The notes beneath the pieces were generated by a model. That model had not been told where the DNA came from. It did not search any database and saw nothing but the letters and a program-made list of their open reading frames with translations. A program made the translations under genes and the position numbers. DNA of 64,000 nt from assembly GCA_021373115.1 (NCBI GenBank), contig JAJFTI010000015.1, positions 1-64,000 on the forward strand. Direction: 5' to 3'. Positions 50,603 to 59,937 of the stretch are shown one piece after another. The DNA comes from Eubacteriales bacterium (GTDB taxonomy: Bacteria > Bacillota > Clostridia > Christensenellales > CAG-138). Within the stretch, counting starts at the first letter, position 1, and every line of letters starts with the position of its first letter.

Positions 50603-52321
50603 TTGAAGAAACGGGCATTTGTTCGTCAGATTGTTCTGTATATGGTCGGTTTGGTCGTGCTGCTGACGCTGGTGTTGGTGGTCTATGCCACGTCGTCCTA
50701 TTCGATTCTTCGCGCCGAAATTACGCAGAGCGCCGAGAACTTCCTCCAGGTGTACGGCGGCGAGCTGAAAAGCCGCGTCCAGCAGATGGATCACATTTTA
50801 CAGAACCTGCTCGTGCAGAACTATTCCGAACTGCAGATCATTCGCAGCGCGGAGGAATCCAAGCGGGTTTATGCGGCGATCAGCATCAAGACTTACCTGA
50901 CGGATCAGCTCAGAAGTGACAATACGATTGGCGCAATCGCCGTCGCCGACGAACGCTACGGCGTGTGTTTGGACGCGTCCGCCACATCCCTTGGTTACTG
51001 GGACCGCGCGGCAATGCGCGATTACGCGAAGGCCTGCTCGCTCGGAGAAGAGCAGGCGGGCATATGGCGCTTTATTTTGCTGAACGGGCAAACGTACTTA
51101 AGCAAAGCATACGTTTACAACGGGCGCGCGGTCGTTGCCTTTACAAATACGGCGGACGTGCTGGCGACGATTCCGGCGGGCGACTACGGCGAGCAGACGT
51201 TTGTACTCACGGATGCGCAGTCTGCCGTTGCGGACGCCGTCGGCAAGGAACTGCCGCAGCTGACGCGCGGAGAACCGCTGAATATTGTCGCGTCCCCGCG
51301 AACGCTGGTTGTGAGCTACACTGTTTCCAGCGGGCAGGTCTATCTGCACTCCGTCGTACAGAATCTCAGCGTCTGGCGGCAGGTGCGCAGCAGCACGGCA
51401 GTTGCCATGGCGGCCATCCTAGTGACGATATTCTTCGGATTTCTTTTGATTCGTTATGTGCATAGACAGATGATACTGCCGATGAACGATATGACCGAAG
51501 GTATGAAACGCATCGATAAAGGCGAGTATAACCTTCGAATCGAGGGCGAATACGGCACCAGCGAGTTTACGCACCTGAAGGAAACCTTCAACAAACTCAT
51601 GGACGAAATCGTCCACCTGAAGATTCAGAGTTATGAAAAGATCATAGCGCTCAAGGACATGGAGCTTCGGAGCATTCGGCTGCAGATTAAACCGCACTTC
51701 TTCCTCAATGCGATCAGCACGCTTTCGAGCATGAACAGCCAGGGGCACGGACAGCAGATCAAGGGGTATGTCGAGGCGCTTTCCAAGAATATACGGTATA
51801 TGTTCAAGTCCGGCTTGCATACGGTCCCGATTCGGGAGGAGATACGGCATATCGAGAACTATTTTGACATGCAGGAGTTTAAATATCCCAACTGCGCGTT
51901 TCACTTTATCGACCTGCCGGCGGCGCTGGAGGACTGGCGAATTCCGCAGATGCTGATTCAGACGTTTGTGGAAAACGAGTTCAAATATGCCGTTTCGGTG
52001 GACGCGGTGCTGACGGTGCTCATTAAGGTAAGCACGGACGAGCACGGCGGACAGAATATGCTGCTGATTGAAATCGAGGATGACGGCAAAGGCTACCCGC
52101 GGGATGTGCTGCGCTATATGAACGGGCACGGCAAGCCGAAATCGGAGGACGGTTCGCGCGTCGGGCTCTGGAGCGTGAAACGCATGCTGACTTTGATGTA
52201 TGAGCGGGAAGATTTGCTGGAACTGAAGAATATTGAACCGCACGGGTGTCTGAACCGGATTTGGATTCCGGCGGAGCCGGTGCATGAGTTCACGGGTGAA
52301 GCGGAAGAGGCGGATACCTGA
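50603..52321 (+). CDS. YesM-type sensor histidine kinase
   Basis: 572 residues from a TTG start with GGGGAGG at 50590-50596; an upstream in-frame ATG at 50564 has no ribosome site. One membrane helix near the N-terminus, an extracytoplasmic sensor of about 230 residues, a second helix (MAAILVTIFFGFLLI), a HAMP segment, the His-kinase motif LQIKPHFFLNAISTLSSM with the phospho-His, and an ATPase domain with QTFVENEFKYAV, DDGKGYP and GSRVGLWSVKRML. It senses an extracellular sugar signal and phosphorylates the next gene product. Confidence 0.93.
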   Translation: MKKRAFVRQIVLYMVGLVVLLTLVLVVYATSSYSILRAEITQSAENFLQVYGGELKSRVQQMDHILQNLLVQNYSELQIIRSAEESKRVYAAISIKTYLTDQLRSDNTIGAIAVADERYGVCLDASATSLGYWDRAAMRDYAKACSLGEEQAGIWRFILLNGQTYLSKAYVYNGRAVVAFTNTADVLATIPAGDYGEQTFVLTDAQSAVADAVGKELPQLTRGEPLNIVASPRTLVVSYTVSSGQVYLHSVVQNLSVWRQVRSSTAVAMAAILVTIFFGFLLIRYVHRQMILPMNDMTEGMKRIDKGEYNLRIEGEYGTSEFTHLKETFNKLMDEIVHLKIQSYEKIIALKDMELRSIRLQIKPHFFLNAISTLSSMNSQGHGQQIKGYVEALSKNIRYMFKSGLHTVPIREEIRHIENYFDMQEFKYPNCAFHFIDLPAALEDWRIPQMLIQTFVENEFKYAVSVDAVLTVLIKVSTDEHGGQNMLLIEIEDDGKGYPRDVLRYMNGHGKPKSEDGSRVGLWSVKRMLTLMYEREDLLELKNIEPHGCLNRIWIPAEPVHEFTGEAEEADT

Positions 52322-52358
52322 CAAGCCATTCCGGTTTCCCAAAAAGGCGGTGAATCCT

Positions 52359-53942
52359 ATGCGGCTGCTGATTGTGGACGACGACGTCCCGACCGTGGAA
52401 ACGGTTTGGGACTCGATTTCATGGCGCGAAATCGGCATTCACGAGGTGGAAATCGCCTACAGCGTCGCCCAGGCAAAGGCCGTGGTCGAGCGCGAGCGCG
52501 TGGACATCATCATCAGCGACATCGAGATGCCGCAGGGGTCGGGGCTTGACCTGCTCGCGTGGATTCGCCAGCGTGGAGAGGAAACGGAGTTTATCCTGCT
52601 CACCTGCCACGAACGCTTTGATTACGCCGCGCATGCCATCAAACTGGAAGCGGCGGAATACCTCGTGAAACCGTTCGACCCGAAGATCATGGAGGCTTCG
52701 CTCAAGCGCGCGGTTGCCAAAATCGCCGAAGCGCAGCGTATGCGCGAGAAAAGCGAATACGGGGATTGGCACTCGAAGAACCTGCGGCAGGAGCAGCTGT
52801 ACTTCTGGCTTTCGCTCTACAGCGGAATTGTTGGCAGCGGGCACGCGTCCATCCAGAGCGAAATCACCGCCCGCAAGCTGCCAATCGATACGGCGCGAAA
52901 ATTCCGTCTGATTCTGACGAAGATCACGGACTACGACCGTCCGCTGGAGGATATCGGAAACGAGCTGTTTTTCTTTTTAATCGAAAGTATACACTCCCGC
53001 CTGATCTGCGGGTTTGAGGAGAACGAGAGCGTCGTTCGGCGCGCGGGGGATACCGGGCTGTGGTTCATGACTACGGTGCCCGACCTGGCGGAGGAAGAGC
53101 TGATGGCGCGCTGCGAGATGGTTACACAGTCCTGCGCGCAGAACGCGCGGGTTCAGGCGACCTGCTGCGTCGGCAGCGCCTGCGCCATTGAGGATCTGCC
53201 GGAAAAATACCATCAACTGCACCGCATGATCCAACGCAGCGCGGCGTTCTACGGACAGGTGTTTTCGGAAAACGGCGCGTTGGGAACTGTTAGCGGCGAG
53301 CCCATCACGCTCGATCTCAACCGCCTTGTAAAATGGCTGAACGACCGCGACAAGATGGCGATTCTGACGTACATCCGCGATGTGCTCAAAATCAGCACCG
53401 ATAACCATACGCTTGATGAACGGAACCTGTTTCTCATGAAGCAGGAAATCCTTCAGGCGGTCTACGGATATCTTTCGGAAAGCGGCATTCAGGCGGCGCT
53501 TCTTTTTCACGACGAGAATTCCATGCGCCTTTCCGACCTTGCGACACAGTCCGCGGTCGATATGATCCGCTGGGTAAACTATATGCTGGAGCGCGCGTAT
53601 GACTATGAAGAGGAGGTACGCAAAGCGAGCGGCCTCATTGAGCGGATCAACGCGTTTGTTCACGAGCATTACAGCGAACAGCTGGACCGCAACGAGATCG
53701 CGGGCGCGTTCCATCTTGCGCCGGAATATCTGGCAAAGCTCTACAAGAAAAAGACGGGTGTCTACCTGAAGGACTATGTCCGCGAATACCGCGTGGAGCA
53801 GGCAAAACGCCTGCTGCGGGATAAAAATGTGCTGGTCAGCGATGTGGCGGGCGCGGTCGGTTTTGATAATTTCAGCTATTTTTCCACCATCTTCCGCAAA
53901 TACGTCGGCATGACGCCAAACGAATACCGGCGCGGAGAGTAA
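52359..53942 (+). CDS. YesN-type response regulator, AraC DNA-binding domain
   Basis: 527 residues from the ATG at 52359 (AAAGGCGG upstream). Receiver domain 1-125: LLIVDDDVPT acidic pocket, IIISDIEMPQG phospho-Asp, LLTCHERF and YLVKPF. A long central region (about 130-420) of unknown fold leads to the AraC-type double helix-turn-helix (about 430-527) with NEIAGAFHLAPEYLAKLYKK and VSDVAGAVGFDNFSYFSTIF. It probably activates the ABC genes that follow when the substrate is present. Confidence 0.93.
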   Translation: MRLLIVDDDVPTVETVWDSISWREIGIHEVEIAYSVAQAKAVVERERVDIIISDIEMPQGSGLDLLAWIRQRGEETEFILLTCHERFDYAAHAIKLEAAEYLVKPFDPKIMEASLKRAVAKIAEAQRMREKSEYGDWHSKNLRQEQLYFWLSLYSGIVGSGHASIQSEITARKLPIDTARKFRLILTKITDYDRPLEDIGNELFFFLIESIHSRLICGFEENESVVRRAGDTGLWFMTTVPDLAEEELMARCEMVTQSCAQNARVQATCCVGSACAIEDLPEKYHQLHRMIQRSAAFYGQVFSENGALGTVSGEPITLDLNRLVKWLNDRDKMAILTYIRDVLKISTDNHTLDERNLFLMKQEILQAVYGYLSESGIQAALLFHDENSMRLSDLATQSAVDMIRWVNYMLERAYDYEEEVRKASGLIERINAFVHEHYSEQLDRNEIAGAFHLAPEYLAKLYKKKTGVYLKDYVREYRVEQAKRLLRDKNVLVSDVAGAVGFDNFSYFSTIFRKYVGMTPNEYRRGE

Positions 53943-54140
53943 CGGCTAAGCACAAGCGCGCGTCCGTGCGCGCCCGCATAGAGAACCGAAAAGAGCAGGA
54001 AACCAATGCAGTCGCATCCCGAAAATACTGCAAAAAGGATGCGCTGTTTGGTATACGGAAATGGGTTGATCCGCTGCTTTATATGCACCCGTTTTCAAAA
54101 CAAGAGCGCTTGATTTTGAAAGAGTTGCGAGAGGAATGGT

Positions 54141-54149
54141 TGCTATACT
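54141..54149 (+). promoter_or_regulatory. Extended -10 promoter of the ABC uptake operon
   Basis: TG-C-TATACT (54141-54149) without a good -35, as expected for an activator-dependent promoter, 14 bp before an AAAGGAGG ribosome site. The 53943-54140 gap otherwise holds only a GC hairpin (GCGCGC/GCGCGC near 53956-53973) without a T tail. Confidence 0.5.
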
Positions 54150-54178
54150 CGAAGTATCAAAAAAGGAGGTTTTCCGTG

Positions 54179-55735
54179 ATGAAACTGACAAAGCGTCTTT
54201 TCGTTCTCGCAATGGCGGCTCTTCTTGCGTTTGGCGCGTTTGCCTGCAAGGCAGCCACGCCCGCCGCAACCGACACAACCGCCGCGGAGGAACCCGCCGC
54301 GGTAGCTCCGGCCGCAGAGGGACCAAAAACCTACGACAAAGTGGTTTATGCCTACGCCACGTTCAACAACATCCCTTCGGAAGAGACCCTTGCCACGGTG
54401 GAAGAGGCGATTAACGCCATTACCCGCGACAAGATCGGCGTAGAGGTGGAACTCAGGCCGATCGTCATTTGGGACTATTCCAGCACCGTCAGCCTGGCGC
54501 TGCAGGGCGGCGAGAAGATCGACGTCTTCCAGAGCCTTGGCGATCTGAACACCGCCATCAGCACGGATATGTGCCTGGACATCACCGACATTATCGATAC
54601 CTGCGCGCCCGAGAGCAAAGCGCTCATCGGCGACAGCTGGCTCGCCGCCTGCACGTCCGGCGGACGTCTTTACGGTCTGCCGACCTATAAACCGATCGCA
54701 CTGACCTCCATGATCGTATACCGCCAGGACATTGCGGACGAACTTGGCATCGACATGAGCGCCGTGAACAGCATTGCCGATATTACGCCGGTACTGGAGC
54801 AGGTAAAAGCCGCGCACCCCGATATGACGCCTCTTGCGGCGGTCAACCAGGGCAACATCGGCCTCGGGCTGACGATCAGCGGCGTGGATTACCTGACCGA
54901 TAACTACTATTCCCCGAAGGGCGTTCTGATGGGCGACGAGCTGAACGTTGTGGATTATTACGCAACGCCGGAATTCGCGAACATCTGCAGCCTTGCCCGC
55001 GAGTGGTACACCAAGGATCTCGTCATGAAGGACGCGGCAACCACCTCCAGCACCGCCGCCGAGCTCATGGCATCCGGCAATTACTTCGCCTACATCGCTT
55101 CCTACAGCTATCCGGAAGCGGACACCGCCGCTTCGCTGGAAGCGCAGACCGGCGGTTTTGACCTTGGCGCAAAGACCATTGGCACGGCGTTTCTCGATAC
55201 CACGTCGATCAACGCGCTGACCTGGATGGTTTCTTCGACAAGCGAAGTTCCGGAATCCGCGCTGAAGTTCTTGAATCTCACCTTCACGGATCCCGACGTT
55301 TGCAACCTGCTCATCTACGGCATCAAGGATCGGGATTATGTGCTGAGCGCGGACGGATTCATGAGCTACCCGGAGGGACAGGACGCTACGACCGTACCGT
55401 ATACCGCGCAGCTCTCCTGCGGCACGCTGGGTAACTTCTTTATCATGTATCCGATGGCGGGAACAAACGTGGAATCGCTCGCCTGGGAGCTCGAACAGAA
55501 CAAAACGGCAAAAACGTCCGTTGCAATGGGCTTTACGTTCGACAGCAGCGGCGTAAAGACCGAATACACGGCGGTAACGAACGTGATCGACCAGTACCTG
55601 CCCGGACTGATCTGCGGCAGTGTGGACCCGGCAACCGAAATCCCCGTCTTCCTCCAGAGGCTGGATGAGGCGGGCATGGGCGCGATCATTGCCGAAAAGC
55701 AGACGCAGCTCAGCGCATGGGCGTCCGCGAAATAG
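54179..55735 (+). CDS. ABC transporter extracellular solute-binding lipoprotein
   Basis: 518 residues from the ATG at 54179 with a perfect AAAGGAGG site; the frame open further upstream is not translated sense. A basic n-region (MKLTKR), a hydrophobic core and FGAFAC give a lipoprotein signal with Cys23, though the lipobox is imperfect. A Thr/Ala/Pro-rich linker (25-48) follows. Size and the two-permease partner point to the LplA/family 1 carbohydrate-binding proteins. It binds the substrate outside the cell and delivers it to the two permeases; the ATPase is not in the window and is probably the shared MsmX-type subunit. Confidence 0.9.
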   Translation: MKLTKRLFVLAMAALLAFGAFACKAATPAATDTTAAEEPAAVAPAAEGPKTYDKVVYAYATFNNIPSEETLATVEEAINAITRDKIGVEVELRPIVIWDYSSTVSLALQGGEKIDVFQSLGDLNTAISTDMCLDITDIIDTCAPESKALIGDSWLAACTSGGRLYGLPTYKPIALTSMIVYRQDIADELGIDMSAVNSIADITPVLEQVKAAHPDMTPLAAVNQGNIGLGLTISGVDYLTDNYYSPKGVLMGDELNVVDYYATPEFANICSLAREWYTKDLVMKDAATTSSTAAELMASGNYFAYIASYSYPEADTAASLEAQTGGFDLGAKTIGTAFLDTTSINALTWMVSSTSEVPESALKFLNLTFTDPDVCNLLIYGIKDRDYVLSADGFMSYPEGQDATTVPYTAQLSCGTLGNFFIMYPMAGTNVESLAWELEQNKTAKTSVAMGFTFDSSGVKTEYTAVTNVIDQYLPGLICGSVDPATEIPVFLQRLDEAGMGAIIAEKQTQLSAWASAK

Positions 55736-55861
55736 CGAAACCGAACCGGACCGAATTCTCGGGAGCGGAGGCGGACTACATCCCTTCCGCTCCCGTATCC
55801 ATTACCCACAGCATACGATGTGATTCTGCGATGGAAATAAGCGACCGGAGGGCCGTTGGGC

Positions 55862-56785
55862 ATGAAGAAAAAAAGAAAGAAACAGCAACTGACCAAGAGC
55901 GCGCCGCTGCTGCTGATTGCCCTGCCGGGCATCGTATACCTATTTATCAACAATTACATCCCCATGTTTGGGATCTTTCTGGCGTTCAAGGATTTTAACT
56001 ATATCAAGGGGATTTTTGGCAGCGACTGGTGCGGGTTCGACAATTTTAAGTTCCTGTTTAAAACGCACGACGCGCTGATTATGACTCGCAATACGCTGCT
56101 GTATAACCTCGCGTTCATCATCGTGGGCACCGTCGCGGCTATCTTTGTCGCCGTGCTGATGTACGAACTCGGGCAGCGCTTTCGTGTGAAGCTCTTCCAG
56201 TCGATCCTGCTGCTGCCCAATCTGTTAAGCTGGGTTGTCATCGGGTTTGTCGTGTATGCGTTTCTCAACGCGGATACCGGGTTTATCAACAATACGATCC
56301 TCAAAGCGCTGCATATAGAATCAATTTCCTGGTACAGCACCACGAAACCATGGCCGTTTATCCTGATTGTTACCTATCTTTGGAAATACGTCGGGGTCAG
56401 CTCGATTATCTATATGGCGAGCATCTCCGGCATTGATAAAGGCGTGTTCGAAGCCGCCCAGCTCGACGGCGCAACAAAGATCCAGCAGATCTTTCGAATT
56501 ACGCTGCCCATGCTCAAACCAACGATCATTATATTGACGCTGATGTCGATCGGGCGCATCTTCTATTCCGATTTCGGCCTGTTCTACCAGGTGCCGCAGA
56601 ACTCCGGGCGGCTCTTTGATGTGACACAGACCATCGACACCTATGTGTACCGTGGGTTGATGGAGCTCAACAACGTAGGCATGTCCGCGGCTGCGGCGCT
56701 GTTCCAGTCCGTGGTCGGGTTCCTGCTTGTGATGGGCGCAAACGCCCTTGTGCGCAAGGTGGACCGTGAAAACGCGCTGTTTTAA
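55862..56785 (+). CDS. ABC sugar transporter permease (LplB/UgpA type)
   Basis: 307 residues from the ATG at 55862 with GGAGG upstream. Basic N-terminus KKKRKKQQL, six hydrophobic segments, and the EAA loop EAAQLDGATKIQQIFRITLP, which contacts the ATPase. The INNYIPMFGIFLAFKDFNY start is typical of LplB permeases in YesM/YesN-linked systems. Partner of the next permease. Confidence 0.93.
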   Translation: MKKKRKKQQLTKSAPLLLIALPGIVYLFINNYIPMFGIFLAFKDFNYIKGIFGSDWCGFDNFKFLFKTHDALIMTRNTLLYNLAFIIVGTVAAIFVAVLMYELGQRFRVKLFQSILLLPNLLSWVVIGFVVYAFLNADTGFINNTILKALHIESISWYSTTKPWPFILIVTYLWKYVGVSSIIYMASISGIDKGVFEAAQLDGATKIQQIFRITLPMLKPTIIILTLMSIGRIFYSDFGLFYQVPQNSGRLFDVTQTIDTYVYRGLMELNNVGMSAAAALFQSVVGFLLVMGANALVRKVDRENALF

Positions 56786-56799
56786 GGGAGGAGCAAGAT

Positions 56800-57699
56800 A
56801 TGAAAAGACATTCCAGAGACGACGCAAAACAATTTCGCGCGGTATCCACCGTGATCCTTGGCGTAATGACGTTCTTCGTCCTGCTCCCCATTCTGCTTGT
56901 GGTGATCTCGTCCGTTACGGATGAAAACGTGCTGATTTCATCCGGGTATACGTTTTTTCCGTCCAAGCTCAGCCTCGATTCGTATTACTATATGGTCAAA
57001 CAGAGCGCAATGATCCTGCGCGCCTACGGAGTTACGGTTACGGTTACCTGCGCCGGCACACTGCTGAGCGTTTTGATCACAACGATGCTGGCATACCCCA
57101 TGTCGCGCCCGAACTTTCGTTACCGCAACGCGATGGCTTTCTTCGTGTTCTTTACCATGCTGTTTAACGGCGGTATCGTTGCTTCGTATATCATGTGGTC
57201 ACGGGTATTCCAGATCAAGGACACGATCTGGGCGCTCATCATTCCAAACTATCTCGTGACCGCGTTCAACGTGTTTCTGGTTCGCAACTATTATGTTACT
57301 TCGGTGCCGAACTCGGTCATCGAATCCGCGCAGATCGACGGGGCAAGCGAGCTTGCAATCTTTTTCAAGATCATGCTGCCGCTGGCAATCCCGACGGTTG
57401 CGACCATCAGCCTGTTTACCGGCTTGATCTACTGGAACGACTGGGTCAACGGCCTGTATTACCTGACGGATCCGAAGCTCTTCGGCATCCAGAACCTGCT
57501 GATCCGCATTATGAACAACATTCAGTTTTTAAAGGTGAGCTCAAATATGGCGCTACTCGGTACAATGGATATCGACCTGCCCGGCACCTCGGTGCGCATG
57601 GCGATGGCGGTGATCGGAATTCTGCCGATCGTGGTCATCTACCCGCTGGTACAAAAGCACTTCATCAAAGGCGTCGTACTTGGCGCGATCAAGGGCTGA
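56800..57699 (+). CDS. ABC sugar transporter permease (LplC/YtcP type)
   Basis: 299 residues, GGGAGGAG ribosome site 14 bp after the first permease. Six membrane segments and the EAA-type loop ESAQIDGASELAIFFKIMLP. The FFPSKLSLDSYYYM segment after the first helix is typical of YtcP. Together with the upstream permease it forms the membrane channel. A GC hairpin CAACCCCGC/GCGGGGTTG (57728-57751) with a weak T tail follows and may lower expression of the downstream genes relative to the transporter. Confidence 0.93.
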   Translation: MKRHSRDDAKQFRAVSTVILGVMTFFVLLPILLVVISSVTDENVLISSGYTFFPSKLSLDSYYYMVKQSAMILRAYGVTVTVTCAGTLLSVLITTMLAYPMSRPNFRYRNAMAFFVFFTMLFNGGIVASYIMWSRVFQIKDTIWALIIPNYLVTAFNVFLVRNYYVTSVPNSVIESAQIDGASELAIFFKIMLPLAIPTVATISLFTGLIYWNDWVNGLYYLTDPKLFGIQNLLIRIMNNIQFLKVSSNMALLGTMDIDLPGTSVRMAMAVIGILPIVVIYPLVQKHFIKGVVLGAIKG

Positions 57700-57776
57700 G
57701 CACCGTTTTATAAGGAGCGGAACAAAGCAACCCCGCGAGCAGGCGGGGTTGTTCCAGGAAGAGAAAGGAGCGAACT

Positions 57777-58652
57777 ATGACGGTGCGCGAAATCGTGGAC
57801 GCGATTCTCCAAAAGACGGGGGTGCCGCCGCTGCCGGAGGGGCGCACCTGCGACCGGCTGATGGCCGGCAGCTGGGATGCGGAAGTGCGAAGGATCGCAA
57901 CGACCTTTATGGCGACTGTGGACGTCGTCCGGCGCGCGGCGGAGCAGGGGGTCGATCTGATCCTTACGCACGAACCGACCTGGTTTACGGGCGAGGACGA
58001 TACGGGCTGGCTGGAAGGCGACGAGGTCTACCGGCTGAAAAAGGAACTCATTGACCGGACGGGGGCTTCCATCTGGCGTTTTCACGACCATATGCACATG
58101 GCGGCGGAGGATGGCATTTTCCGCGGCTTTGAGCAGGAGACGGGATGGAGCGGCTTCCGCATGGAACCGCCGGAAATCGATACGCTTGGATTTGGCGTGC
58201 ATGGCAAGCCGGACGGGTGTTACCAAATACCCGGGACGACGCTGCGCGGGCTGTGCGATTTTTTCCGGGAAAGATTCCATATGGATGTGGTGCAGATCAT
58301 TGGGGATCCGGAAATGAAGGTTTCCCGCGTGGGCGTGTTGCCCGGCGGCGGGAGCCTGGGCCTGGGAACGGAATATATGCCCATGCGGTATATGCGGTTA
58401 AGAAATCTGGATGTGCTCGTCTGCGGGGATATTACGGAGTGGACGCTGCCCGCATATGTTCGGGATGCGGCCCAGCTCGGTCTGAACCGCGGGATTCTGG
58501 TGCTTGGGCATGAGCGCAGCGAGGAACCGGGCATGAAACGGCTGGTCGACTGGCTGGAGGATATCGTGCCGGGAACGCCGGTTGTTTTTCTGGACGCGGA
58601 GGAACCGTTCACGTATCTGGGAAGCATCGGTAGAAACGCCCGGCAGATGTAG
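57777..58652 (+). CDS. Nif3-like / DUF34-family protein
   Basis: 291 residues. MTVREIVDAILQKTG, DLILTHEPTWFTG (metal His), FHDHMHMA (His-x-x-His region) and LVLGHERSEEPGM (His/Glu) match Nif3-like dimetal proteins. The biochemical role of this family is unsettled. It is placed between the uptake genes and the esterases, with GAAAGGAG upstream, and is likely cotranscribed. A hydrolase role on an imported compound is possible but not shown. Confidence 0.75.
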   Translation: MTVREIVDAILQKTGVPPLPEGRTCDRLMAGSWDAEVRRIATTFMATVDVVRRAAEQGVDLILTHEPTWFTGEDDTGWLEGDEVYRLKKELIDRTGASIWRFHDHMHMAAEDGIFRGFEQETGWSGFRMEPPEIDTLGFGVHGKPDGCYQIPGTTLRGLCDFFRERFHMDVVQIIGDPEMKVSRVGVLPGGGSLGLGTEYMPMRYMRLRNLDVLVCGDITEWTLPAYVRDAAQLGLNRGILVLGHERSEEPGMKRLVDWLEDIVPGTPVVFLDAEEPFTYLGSIGRNARQM

Positions 58653-58683
58653 TATACAATTCGGAATTCAGGAGGAAAACGAG

Positions 58684-59511
58684 ATGGCTGCCATTACCTG
58701 CGACTACTTTTCAATTTCGCGGAGGGGGGTCGTCTCCTTTACCGCCGTTCTTCCCGTGGAGCGTCCGCCGCTGCCGGATCAGCCGCCGTCGTATACGGAA
58801 GGACCGTTTTCAACCCTGTATCTGCTGCACGGGTTTTCCGGAAACCGCAACGATTGGCTGCTGAACACACGGATTGCCGAAATGGCGGCAAAGCGCGGCC
58901 TTGCCGTGATCATGCCGGACGGACGGAACAGCTTTTACCTCGATATTGAGGCGTCGCAGGACAACTGCGGCGAGTTCATCGGCTCCGAGCTTGTGGACAT
59001 GACGCGGCGGATGTTTCCGCTCTCGAAGAAACGCGAGGACACCGCAATTGGCGGGCTTTCCATGGGCGGCTACGGCGCGGTGCGAAACGGGCTGAAATAT
59101 GCCGATACCTTCGGGGCAATTCTGTCGTATTCCGCCGCGCTGATTACGGACGAGGTTGCGCATAAATGCGAGGGCGAGGACGATTTCATGGCGCCGTATT
59201 CGTACTATCGCCATACCTTCGGCGACCCGAAAGAGCTGGCGGGCTCCGACAAGGATCCGAAGCATCTTGCACAGATGCGCTTAACGGAAGGAAACGCTCC
59301 AAGGCTGTTCCTCGCCTGCGGGAAAGAAGACTTTCTATATGACTGCAACAGCGATTTTCATGCGTATCTCGAAAAGATTGGTTATCTGCACGCGTGGTGG
59401 GAGCGCCCCGGAGTCCATAATTTCGATTTCTGGAACGAGTCGCTGCCCGCGTCCCTCGACTGGCTTTTCGGAACGCCCAACGGGGGATCATGCGATGCTG
59501 GAATCGGATGA
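58684..59511 (+). CDS. Alpha/beta-hydrolase esterase (putative esterase family)
   Basis: 275 residues from the ATG at 58684 (AGGAGGAAA upstream; earlier in-frame start lacks a site). LYLLHGFSGNRNDWL (oxyanion region), IGGLSMGGYGAV (nucleophile Ser in GxSxG), a C-terminal Asp in FLACGKEDFLYD and His in RPGVHNFDFW complete the triad. The family includes acetyl-xylan/tributyrin and S-formylglutathione-type esterases. No signal peptide, so it acts inside the cell, probably removing acyl groups from the imported sugar. It overlaps the next gene by 17 bp. Confidence 0.9.
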   Translation: MAAITCDYFSISRRGVVSFTAVLPVERPPLPDQPPSYTEGPFSTLYLLHGFSGNRNDWLLNTRIAEMAAKRGLAVIMPDGRNSFYLDIEASQDNCGEFIGSELVDMTRRMFPLSKKREDTAIGGLSMGGYGAVRNGLKYADTFGAILSYSAALITDEVAHKCEGEDDFMAPYSYYRHTFGDPKELAGSDKDPKHLAQMRLTEGNAPRLFLACGKEDFLYDCNSDFHAYLEKIGYLHAWWERPGVHNFDFWNESLPASLDWLFGTPNGGSCDAGIG

Positions 59512-59911
59512 GGTTTTACGATTGCACGTGGAGGTTGGCGAGCCGAAGACCGTAGGCAATACGGGCGCGGGCAGGCTGATTATCATACCGATCATCGGCG
59601 GAACCTTCGAAGGAAACGCGCTGCGCGGAAAGGTGCTGCCCGGCGGCGCGGACTGGAACACGCAGCTTGACGGCGGAATTTCGCATGTGCACGCGCGTTA
59701 CTGGCTGGAAACCGACGACGGTGAGATAATCGCCGTTGATAATGAAGGATATATCAATCATAACGAGGAAGAAGCGCGCATCCGTACGACGCCGCGTTTC
59801 ACCTGCGACGTCAACGGAAAGTACGCGTTTCTAGCGCGGGGCGTATTCGCGGGAGAGCTGAAGAGCGCAGGAAAAAACGCCGTTGATATCGTCGTTTATC
59901 GGCTGCGCTGA
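59495..59911 (+). CDS. DUF3237-family protein
   Basis: 138 residues from the ATG at 59495, overlapping the esterase end. GRLIIIPIIGGTFEGNALRG, DWNTQLDGGISHVHARYWLE and VDNEGYINHN are the conserved blocks of DUF3237, a small beta-barrel of unknown function. Coupled to the esterase gene, it may act on or bind the same acylated compound. Confidence 0.85.
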   Translation: MLESDEVLRLHVEVGEPKTVGNTGAGRLIIIPIIGGTFEGNALRGKVLPGGADWNTQLDGGISHVHARYWLETDDGEIIAVDNEGYINHNEEEARIRTTPRFTCDVNGKYAFLARGVFAGELKSAGKNAVDIVVYRLR

Positions 59912-59937
59912 ATCCGGATGAAGCGATGGAGTTTGCG